A stretch of 17,211 bases of DNA from Planctomycetota bacterium (GTDB lineage Bacteria; Planctomycetota; MHYJ01; JACQXL01; JACQZI01). Below are positions 8,351 through 13,372 of this stretch, piece by piece (position 1 is the first letter of the stretch; each line of letters starts with the position of its first letter). The notes below the pieces were generated by a model that saw only the letters and a list, made by a program, of their open reading frames with translations, did not search any database and was not told where the DNA came from. The translations under genes were made by a program, and so were the position numbers. The DNA lies in the NCBI GenBank assembly GCA_016207825.1, contig JACQZI010000042.1, forward strand, positions 1 through 17,211, read 5' to 3'.

Positions 8351-8962
8351 TTAAGTCGTTTGCACGCAAGTGGAAACGGGCATATTGACAACTTGCCATT
8401 TGCCCTGGCTCATGGCAAGGGCAAACTCATGGTTTTTGACAACATCCATAATTTCCGGCACGCCGCATTTCTCAAGCGAGTAAGTGCACAAAACCAATAA
8501 ATTCGTGCCGCCGATTACCTTGTTAATTTCCGCTTCGTAAGCGGCAAAATCATCCCAATCCTTTTTGTTATCTATCCAATAGGGATTACCGCTTACCCGC
8601 ATACCGTCAAAGCCTCTCGACAAAGCTTCGTTGTGTTTTTCCATCCACATATTAAGCGTGCGATTAAGGTCAAAGCTTCCGCCTTTCAAATACCAATCCG
8701 TATAAGGGAATATTTCTATCTGGTGTTTTTCCAGATACTTTGGGAAATTAGGCACGTCCTTTTTCATGGCGTTAAGAACGTCTTCCTTGGTAAGGAAATC
8801 AGAAGTTACCCAGACACAGAACTCGTTGTTTTCCAGCCCGGCTCTGAAGTATGGAATAAGCACGTCAAGCATATCTTTCTTGGTCTGGTAGAACTGGCAG
8901 AAATGACTGCCCCATGGCAGGCTGCCGATTAAAGCAATTCCCGAATCGCGTTTTGTTTCCAT
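8351..8962 (-). CDS. Stand-alone MEDS domain protein
   Basis: A 203-residue protein made of one MEDS domain (methanogen/methylotroph, DcmR sensory). It is a clear paralogue of the first 175 residues of the downstream kinase: both have G(I)xLIG, WGSHFCQFYQ, LIPYFxAGLENNEFCxWVTS and SRGFDGxR, and both end in KNAGKWE- or MSQGKWQ-like strands. There is no output domain. The start is well supported, with AGGAAGGAG eight bases before the ATG. It is the first gene after the promoter at 9081-9109. It could act as a separate sensor subunit, or as a decoy that binds the same ligand or partner as the kinase. It probably arose by tandem duplication of the kinase N-terminus. Confidence 0.88.
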   Translation of the reverse strand: METKRDSGIALIGSLPWGSHFCQFYQTKKDMLDVLIPYFRAGLENNEFCVWVTSDFLTKEDVLNAMKKDVPNFPKYLEKHQIEIFPYTDWYLKGGSFDLNRTLNMWMEKHNEALSRGFDGMRVSGNPYWIDNKKDWDDFAAYEAEINKVIGGTNLLVLCTYSLEKCGVPEIMDVVKNHEFALAMSQGKWQVVNMPVSTCVQTT

Positions 8963-9030
8963 AATATCTGCTCCTTCCTGTCCGGCTGATGTTGGTCAGG
9001 CGGATTATAACGAATCCAAATTTTCCCTAT

Positions 9031-9064
9031 CCAAAAACCCTTTTTGGCAAAGCAATGATGCCAA
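9031..9064 (-). promoter_or_regulatory. Overlapping hairpins in the MEDS operon leader
   Basis: CCAAAAACCCTTTTTGG (9031-9047) is a perfect 7-bp stem with a 3-nt loop. TTGGCA (9044-9049) pairs with TGCCAA (9059-9064). The two stems share TTGG, so they cannot form together. Both lie in the predicted 5' leader (about 9074 down to 8963) of the MEDS/kinase operon. A switch or attenuator is possible, but no U-run follows. Confidence 0.35.
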
Positions 9065-9080
9065 CCTTTATAGCGCAGAA

Positions 9081-9109
9081 ATTATACTCTTTAGTGCTTG
9101 AATATGCAA
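9081..9109 (-). promoter_or_regulatory. Sigma70-type promoter for the MEDS/kinase operon
   Basis: Read on the minus strand: TTGCAT (9109-9104), a 17-bp spacer, then a perfect TATAAT (9086-9081). The predicted start at about 9074 gives a leader of about 110 nt before the MEDS start codon. A second TATAAT (9009-9004), with a weak upstream TGGATA at 17 bp, could be an additional start closer to the gene. Confidence 0.6.
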
Positions 9110-9186
9110 GTAAAAAATTAATTGTCCCCGTTCATGAACCCCAATCGGCAAGAGAAAACGCTTTAAAGTGTAAGATAAAGTGGAGG

Positions 9187-9215
9187 GAAAACTGCCGGGC
9201 ATTACTGCTCGGTAG
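9187..9215 (-). terminator. Possible terminator after the lipoprotein pair
   Basis: On the minus strand, arms at 9215-9207 and 9200-9192 pair at seven of nine positions around a 6-nt loop and are followed by four U residues. It lies just after the stop of the second lipoprotein gene, where a terminator is expected. The two mismatches make it weak. Confidence 0.35.
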
Positions 9216-9223
9216 TGCGCAGA

Positions 9224-9700
9224 TTATGGATTAGACGGCTCCAGTTCTATGTTTATTTCCGCCGGGTAAAGCGTCCAGATGGCACCGGTGAAATGGTCGA
9301 CCAGGGCGGAAACCATTCCGATAGTCGTTCCCACGCAATGGATAGGCAGGAGCACTCCGTCAATAATCATGGCATTATTGGGACCCCGGCGTATGCCGCG
9401 CGTTACCGGATAATAACCTTTTTTGTCCACTTTAAGGTGATACTCATAACGCCTTTCGAGCGTTACCTTAGCCGGAGTGGTGACGACCATGGATACTTTC
9501 TTCCCGCAAGTTTCTTCTATGACAACCGTCGCGCCTTCAGGCTTGGTGTTGATTTTAATCCTCTGCGTGGTTCCGCTTATCGCCGTGGCGCAGCCGGTAC
9601 ATAGTAATAACCAAGCACTAAGAAACAATAACCAAACATTTGGGATTTGTATTTTGTGATTTGGAATCTGTTTGTTATTTGTATCTTGGAATTTGGTCAT
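9224..9700 (-). CDS. PEGA-like lipoprotein with repeat-derived signal peptide
   Basis: A 158-residue putative outer-surface lipoprotein. The body (from about 38) has the PEGA-like pattern KINTKPEGATVVIEE...VTTPAKVTL...YEYHLKVDKKGYYP, then a hydrophobic segment and a C-terminal beta strand. It is a close paralogue of the next gene upstream. The lipobox cysteine is C37 (CTGC, aligned with LSAGC of the paralogue). Residues 1-33, covering the whole polar n-region and hydrophobic core, are read entirely from the AT-rich repeat at 9602-9702. I chose the ATG at 9700, four bases after the stop of the upstream gene, with AAGGAAAAG as ribosome-binding site; a start at 9733 would overlap that gene. Probably translationally coupled to its paralogue. 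Function unknown. Confidence 0.8.
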   Translation of the reverse strand: MTKFQDTNNKQIPNHKIQIPNVWLLFLSAWLLLCTGCATAISGTTQRIKINTKPEGATVVIEETCGKKVSMVVTTPAKVTLERRYEYHLKVDKKGYYPVTRGIRRGPNNAMIIDGVLLPIHCVGTTIGMVSALVDHFTGAIWTLYPAEINIELEPSNP

Positions 9701-9702
9701 TA
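9602..9702. repeat. AT-rich mirrored repeat, copy 3
   Basis: The CAA-rich half (9603-9640, with AACAATAACCAAAC) is followed by a TTG-rich half (9641-9702) ending TTTGGTCATT (9692-9701). It shares words with copies 1 and 2. In reverse complement, 9608-9639 closely matches 3711-3743 (GTTTGGTTATTGTTTCTT). Unlike copies 1 and 2 there is no fhb gene beside it. It lies wholly within the 5' coding part of a lipoprotein gene. Confidence 0.8.
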
Positions 9703-9704
9703 TT

Positions 9705-10145
9705 TTACTTTTCCTTGTTAACCTCTTCTGCAACTTTTAACTCGATATTTATTTCCGAAGGGGAAAGCGTCCAGATAGCGCCGGTAAAGTGGTCGGCTCC
9801 ACCCAGGACCAAACCCATCAAAGTTCCCCACCAGTGGATGGGCAATATCACGAGGTCGCCGGCAACGGCCTTGTTGGGTTTCCTACCGATGCCGCGCCTT
9901 GCCGGATAATATCCTTTTTTATCCACCGTGACGTGGTAAGAATATTTCCGCGGGAGCTGGACTTCGGCAGGCGTGGTCAGGGTCATGGACACTTTTCTGT
10001 CCCAGGTTTCTTCTATGACCACGGTAGCGCCCTGAGGCTGGGTATTGATTTTAATTCTCTGCTTGGTCCCGCTTACCATCGTAGCGCACCCGGCGGATAA
10101 AACGCTTAAGAAAACCAAGCTTGCCAACAACACCTTAGGCATCAT
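9705..10145 (-). CDS. PEGA-like lipoprotein
   Basis: A 146-residue lipoprotein with a normal short signal peptide and a canonical lipobox, LSAGC (cysteine 20). The mature part carries the PEGA-like segment KINTQPQGATVVIEE...TTPAEVQL...YHVTVDKKGYYPARRG, then a hydrophobic, glycine-rich stretch and a SPSEINIEL strand. PEGA domains are beta-rich surface modules. It forms a tandem pair with the downstream paralogue, differing mainly in the signal peptide. The start is MetMet at 10145/10142. There is no clear ribosome-binding site, and the predicted promoter puts transcription initiation close to the start codon. Role unknown; envelope-associated by signal peptide. Confidence 0.83.
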   Translation of the reverse strand: MMPKVLLASLVFLSVLSAGCATMVSGTKQRIKINTQPQGATVVIEETWDRKVSMTLTTPAEVQLPRKYSYHVTVDKKGYYPARRGIGRKPNKAVAGDLVILPIHWWGTLMGLVLGGADHFTGAIWTLSPSEINIELKVAEEVNKEK

Positions 10146-10153
10146 GGTGTTAT

Positions 10154-10181
10154 AATTTAGCGAATCGCTTTATTTTGTCAA
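10154..10181 (-). promoter_or_regulatory. Promoter with palindromic spacer, lipoprotein pair
   Basis: On the minus strand: a perfect TTGACA (10181-10176), a 16-bp spacer, then TAAATT (10159-10154). Transcription would begin only a few bases before the ATG. The spacer includes AGCGAATCGCT (10159-10169), an 11-bp palindrome that could be an operator; this is inference. Confidence 0.45.
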
Positions 10182-10215
10182 GTTAATATTCCCTGTAAAC
10201 TGTTTCCTCATCTAT

Positions 10216-10842
10216 CTAATGTTCATGGCCGTTTTCCTCTGATTCACCGTGATGAAAGCTTTTACTTGTTATATCCATATGGATTCTCTCCACAAAATGC
10301 ACGAAATCCACATAGGCTTCCACGAATTCCCTGCCCTCTTCAACGCTTTTGTCAGCATTCTTTTTGGATTCTATCACTTTATCAAAACGGAGCTTAACAC
10401 CCTGCTCCAAATGTTTGTTTAGCGCTTTGATAAGCCCATCAGCCGAACCTTGTTCTATGGATTTATCAGCCAGCTCGACGGCCGGCTCGATTTCTGCTCC
10501 GACCGGTTTTAATCCCGTATAAGGCGCGCCTTCTCCGGCCCGGTGAATACGAACCAATGTCTCAAAGAAATACATATCGGCAAGTTCTTTTGCCTCCGGC
10601 CCTTTACCGCGCACCGCTAAAGTCTTCTTGAATATGGCGCGAATTTCATCCTCGTATTCCTTTTTCACCCATTTAAGAACCGGCGTAACATCGCCTTTTT
10701 CCAGCGCCGATTTGGCGGTTATCACTACCGGGCCATCCATTGTATCGCAATGCGCGTTGACAAAAATCGGCCTCACAAACCAGACACCGCTTATAATAAT
10801 CACCGCCGCGGTTATCCCTATAAACCATATTTTCCTTTTCAT
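10216..10842 (-). CDS. DUF6448 family protein, exported or membrane-anchored
   Basis: A 208-residue protein with an N-terminal hydrophobic segment (about 5-22). A conserved AHCDTMDGPVV motif (H31, C32, D33) sits just after it, where a signal peptidase site (VNA) could expose the histidine as the new N-terminus. The rest is helical, with the family-typical ADMYFFETLVRIHRAGEGAPYTGLKP block (about 88-113) and a His-rich tail (HHGESEENGHEH). This matches my memory of DUF6448, whose function is not established. The H/C/D cluster and His tail hint at metal binding. It is the third gene of the ferredoxin-cupin operon, 22 bp after the cupin gene. The ribosome-binding site is weak (AAGAGAAAAAC). Confidence 0.82.
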   Translation of the reverse strand: MKRKIWFIGITAAVIIISGVWFVRPIFVNAHCDTMDGPVVITAKSALEKGDVTPVLKWVKKEYEDEIRAIFKKTLAVRGKGPEAKELADMYFFETLVRIHRAGEGAPYTGLKPVGAEIEPAVELADKSIEQGSADGLIKALNKHLEQGVKLRFDKVIESKKNADKSVEEGREFVEAYVDFVHFVERIHMDITSKSFHHGESEENGHEH

Positions 10843-10864
10843 GTTTTTCTCTTTTCGTTAATAA

Positions 10865-11194
10865 TTATTTCTGCTCTTTTATCATTATTAATAACATTTT
10901 GAACTTATTTATTGCTTTCAACGCGTGGGGTTTATTGGCGGGCATTATTATCATCTCGCCTGATTTAAGGCGGTGGGGCTTTCCCGCAATATGAATGAGC
11001 GCTTCGCCATCCATGATATAAACCATAGCGTCAAACGGGGCGACGTGCTCGCTTAAACCCTGCCCTTTGCCAAAGGCAAAGGCCGTTACGGTGCCGGTCT
11101 TCTTGTTGATAAGGGTTTTGCTTACGATAGACCCTTGTTGATAGCCAACAATCCCTTTTACTTTTAACATTTCAGCTTTTAATTCCTTGATCAT
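10865..11194 (-). CDS. Small cupin domain protein
   Basis: A 109-residue single-domain cupin. Motif 1 lies at about 45-63 (GQGLSEHVAPFDAMVYIMDGE) and motif 2 at about 79-93 (GEMIIMPANKPHALK). Only H50 and H90 of the usual metal ligands are evident, and the second His of HxH is replaced by A, so metal binding may be incomplete, as in many small cupins of this type. It lies 15 bp after the ferredoxin gene with its own AAAGGGGTT ribosome-binding site, so it is cotranscribed with it. Small cupins of this kind often accompany redox stress or anaerobic regulons; the exact substrate is unknown. Confidence 0.85.
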   Translation of the reverse strand: MIKELKAEMLKVKGIVGYQQGSIVSKTLINKKTGTVTAFAFGKGQGLSEHVAPFDAMVYIMDGEALIHIAGKPHRLKSGEMIIMPANKPHALKAINKFKMLLIMIKEQK

Positions 11195-11209
11195 ATCAAC
11201 CCCTTTCTT

Positions 11210-12448
11210 TCAATTCGTTTTTGACTCGCCCAGGATATCGCCCTGGATACCGATAGTTATTTCCTTTGCCGGTATTTTCCTGCCGGAGGCTTCAAGTGCT
11301 TTCTGGGCAAGATAAACCAGTCCCGAACAGCAGGGCACCTCCATATGCAAGACCGTGATTGATTTTACACCGGACACCTTAAACATCTCGGTAAGCTTTT
11401 CAAGATAAGGCTCCGTATTATCAAGTTTCGGGCAGGCAATGACTAATGCCTTATCCCGTAAGAAATGCGCGTGGAAATTACCCCCTACCTTCGGTAGGGG
11501 ACTCCCATTTAATCGAGAGCCCCCGAAGTGCAACGGAGCGGGGCCGTAGGCGTAAGCGGTGCAATCCGCGGCAATGACCAAATCGCGCCCCTTTAAGAAC
11601 GGGGCATTTGGCGGAACCAGGTGCAGTTGTACCGGCCATTGGGTCAGCTGTGATTCGACCTTTGCAGATTTCGCTTCTTTTCCCGCTTTAAGCTTGGCAG
11701 AAAAACTGCGCATTGCCGTCCCTGGGTAACCGCTCCGATGCTCCGATGCGGAACGCCCCGCATTCCCGCCGAGGCGGTACATCGGGACGCAAGGCAGGCG
11801 TTCTTCTTTATGTTCTTCCCAAACAGGAACACTTATTTTATTTTCCTTGAGATAACCCAACGCCTGTTTCAGTAATTCATCCTGATTATGCTCTTTAAGA
11901 TGTTTCAAGTGGGCCTTGATGGTGTTTTCACCTGCCTTAACGATATTCGCCATGACTTTTCTTTCATCATAAGGCTCGGCTTCGCGTTCTTCCGTGGAAA
12001 TAGCGCCTTCGGGGCAATGGCCGATGCAGGCGCCGAGCCCATCGCAGAACAAATCGCTCATGAGGCGCGCCTTGCCGTCGATTATCTGCAAAGCGCCTTC
12101 GGGGCAGTTTGGGATGCACTCACCACAGCCGGTGCATTTATCTTCATTAATATGGATAATCTGCCTCTTCATTACTGTTTTCATATTCTCCTCCTTTTCC
12201 CCCTGAACACTTTTCGATTCGGGGTTTTCATTATTAATCTCTCTCCCGATACAATATTTCGCTGAAGAACACCATTCGGCGCAGCCGAGGTCAAGGCGCG
12301 GGTTGCGGAAACGATGCCCGCATTTGCCGCAACGGCGGTCAATATCGTCTTTCCAGAATTCGACCTTCGCTCCGCACTTAGGGCAATCGATATCGAAGAT
12401 ATCTTCCGGCTTCCAAAACCTCTTATCCTGTCCTGGACACTGTGCCAT
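11210..12448 (-). CDS. Zinc ribbon-ferredoxin fusion with two in-frame repeat insertions
   Basis: A 412-residue iron-sulfur protein, first gene of a redox operon. Residues 1-67 are a small Cys-rich module: a zinc ribbon (C22, C25, C40, C43) and LGCAEWCSSAKYC (C56, C60, C66). From about 95 a ferredoxin follows, with CTGCGECIPNCP (C105, C108, C111, C115) and an atypical second cluster site (C135, C141, C145). The C-terminal part has DLVIAADC, ALVIACPKLD and VPCC (C373, C374), typical of its anaerobe family. Met89 has a strong ribosome-binding site of its own, so the two halves were probably separate genes and a short product may also be made. Residues 221-241 and 303-323 are inserted GC-rich repeats. 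The start is the ATG at 12448 (MAQCPGQD); a TTG lies two codons upstream. Likely electron transfer, partner unknown. Confidence 0.87.
   Translation of the reverse strand: MAQCPGQDKRFWKPEDIFDIDCPKCGAKVEFWKDDIDRRCGKCGHRFRNPRLDLGCAEWCSSAKYCIGREINNENPESKSVQGEKEENMKTVMKRQIIHINEDKCTGCGECIPNCPEGALQIIDGKARLMSDLFCDGLGACIGHCPEGAISTEEREAEPYDERKVMANIVKAGENTIKAHLKHLKEHNQDELLKQALGYLKENKISVPVWEEHKEERLPCVPMYRLGGNAGRSASEHRSGYPGTAMRSFSAKLKAGKEAKSAKVESQLTQWPVQLHLVPPNAPFLKGRDLVIAADCTAYAYGPAPLHFGGSRLNGSPLPKVGGNFHAHFLRDKALVIACPKLDNTEPYLEKLTEMFKVSGVKSITVLHMEVPCCSGLVYLAQKALEASGRKIPAKEITIGIQGDILGESKTN
11480..11543 (-). repeat. GC-rich palindromic insertion 2 in ferredoxin gene
   Basis: About 63 bp, in frame, encoding roughly 21 extra residues (PAPLHFGG...PKVGG) between AYAYG and NFHAHFL. 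In relatives, as I recall them, the DCxxxAxx segment runs directly into the DFH segment. It holds CCCCTACC/GGTAGGGG (11482-11500), a perfect 8-bp stem with a 3-nt loop. It also holds the 25-bp unit 11519-11543, identical to 141-165. AATCGAG is shared with the region beside copy A. Confidence 0.75.
11726..11788 (-). repeat. GC-rich palindromic insertion 1 in ferredoxin gene
   Basis: About 57-63 bp, in frame, encoding VPMYRLGG...SEHRSGY between LPC and PGTAMRSF. It contains the stems ATGCGG/CCGCAT and CCGCC/GGCGG and the tandem word GCATCGGA. Its flanking words TCCCGATG and ATCGGAGC also occur at 16815-16822 and 16893-16900 in the GC-rich block at the right end. It is a different repeat from insertion 2. 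Confidence 0.7.
12182..12195 (-). promoter_or_regulatory. Strong internal ribosome-binding site in ferredoxin gene
   Basis: AGGAGG (12195-12190) lies five bases before an in-frame ATG (12184-12182), codon 89 of the fused gene. It is the best ribosome-binding site in this operon. It marks the probable original start of the ferredoxin (MKTVMKRQIIHINEDKC). No stop codon separates it from the zinc-ribbon module. Confidence 0.75.
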
Positions 12449-12518
12449 AATCAAAATACCTTTCTAAGTTTCAGGTTTAAAGTTATAAGTCAAACTCTCT
12501 TTGTCCCTTTCCGCCAAT

Positions 12519-12560
12519 AGTATAACATATTATGTAAAAATAGACATTGACTTAAGTCAA
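12519..12560 (-). promoter_or_regulatory. Class II FNR-type promoter of the ferredoxin-cupin-DUF6448 operon
   Basis: TTGACTTAAGTCAA (12547-12560) is a perfect 14-bp palindrome of the TTGAY-N4-RTCAA type bound by FNR-like regulators. On the minus strand the -10 TATACT (12524-12519) lies 22 bp further on. A start seven bases past the -10 (about 12512) puts the palindrome centre (12553.5) at exactly -41.5, the class II activation position. There is no good -35, as expected for an activated promoter. A lone half-site TAAGTCAA recurs at 12486-12493 in the leader. Confidence 0.72.
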
Positions 12561-12588
12561 AAGACAGGAAAAATTATTGTATGATAAC

Positions 12589-13230
12589 TTATTCTGTAAA
12601 CTGGCCTTTAAGGTGCGACCAGCTTAAAGCGGAAGGTTTCTGGCTGGCATACGCCTGCCAATCCTCATAGGAGATAAACGGCTTGGTCCGCTCGATTGTA
12701 TAAGTGCTCGTTTTCAATACGCCGGGCAGCTTATCAATCACTTCCGTAACATACTTCCTGAAAACATCCTCGCTCTGTGCCAAGAGGGAAAAGAGCAGGC
12801 TTTCATCCATATGATAGAAAGTAAAAGCGAAATAAACCTTGCGCAACCCTTCGGGCAGATTCGGGTCAATCAGCTTTTTATATACCTCGCTTAAGGAAAC
12901 CGGTTCCGCTTTGAGTATCACGGTAAACCTCTTCAAATCCTGCGTGTCGTGGGGCAAGGGATAAAACTTAGGAGCATATAAATGATGTAAGGCAAAACCA
13001 TCCACGCCTTTTATTTTACTGATATGATTGACAATTAAATCCTTTAAACCTGCTTGGTCTTCGAAATCCACCAGGAGGCTGGTTTCGTTATGGTAGCCTA
13101 ACCGTTTGGTCAGGTAAAGCAGGTGGCATTTATTGCCCATCTGGGACTGGATTTCGTCTTTTTGGCGGACCAGTTCGTCCCAAACATGGTTTATCTCATG
13201 CTGCGAATGGATTCTGATAATGACTATCAT
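12589..13230 (-). CDS. Tandem alpha/beta-barrel (Lrp effector-domain-like) protein
   Basis: A 213-residue cytoplasmic protein I do not recognise by name. It has two similar halves. NETSLLVDFEDQAGLKDLIVNHISKIKGVDGFALHHL (about 49-84) parallels DESLLFSLLAQSEDVFRKYVTEVIDKLPGVLKTSTYTI (about 142-179). Each resembles the Lrp/AsnC C-terminal (RAM) or dimeric alpha/beta-barrel fold, in which a strand is followed by a helix and then LxGVxxTxT. There is no DNA-binding domain. AAGGAAATTAT before the ATG is an acceptable ribosome-binding site. It has its own promoter (13251-13279) and ends about 30 bp before the FNR-type site of the next operon. A ligand-sensing or heme/redox-related barrel is possible; function unknown. 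Confidence 0.75.
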   Translation of the reverse strand: MIVIIRIHSQHEINHVWDELVRQKDEIQSQMGNKCHLLYLTKRLGYHNETSLLVDFEDQAGLKDLIVNHISKIKGVDGFALHHLYAPKFYPLPHDTQDLKRFTVILKAEPVSLSEVYKKLIDPNLPEGLRKVYFAFTFYHMDESLLFSLLAQSEDVFRKYVTEVIDKLPGVLKTSTYTIERTKPFISYEDWQAYASQKPSALSWSHLKGQFTE

Positions 13231-13250
13231 ATAATTTCCTTACTGGTTTT

Positions 13251-13279
13251 AGTGTAGCTTAAATAACGCAATGTATCAA
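13251..13279 (-). promoter_or_regulatory. Sigma70-type promoter for the tandem barrel gene
   Basis: On the minus strand: TTGATA (13279-13274), a 17-bp spacer, then TACACT (13256-13251). The leader would be about 14 nt and contains the AAGGA ribosome-binding site. Confidence 0.6.
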
Positions 13280-13308
13280 GAATTTTATAACACCTCTTGG
13301 ATTTTTAG

Positions 13309-13336
13309 TTGACAAACCGGCGGCAGTTATTAAAAT
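13309..13336 (+). promoter_or_regulatory. Sigma70-type promoter for the TIG/propeller gene
   Basis: TTGACA (13309-13314), a 16-bp spacer, then TAAAAT (13331-13336). Transcription should start near 13343, about 30 bp before the ATG. It diverges from the promoter at 13251-13279 within a 142-bp intergenic region. Confidence 0.6.
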
Positions 13337-13372
13337 ACTATCTATCTAAAACAAACAGTAAAAGGAGAAAGC

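Noticed and set aside
9044-9064. TTGGCATCATTGCTTTGC as a sigma54 promoter for the MEDS operon
   Set aside because: The spacing between GG and GC is 12, not 10.
8960-9223. Plus-strand gene in the MEDS promoter region
   Set aside because: The open frame covers the promoter and leader hairpins and shows no protein-like composition.
11188-11201. TTGAT-CAT-ATCAA over the cupin start codon as an FNR site
   Set aside because: The half-sites are separated by three bases, not four, and it lies inside an operon over the start codon with no promoter beside it.
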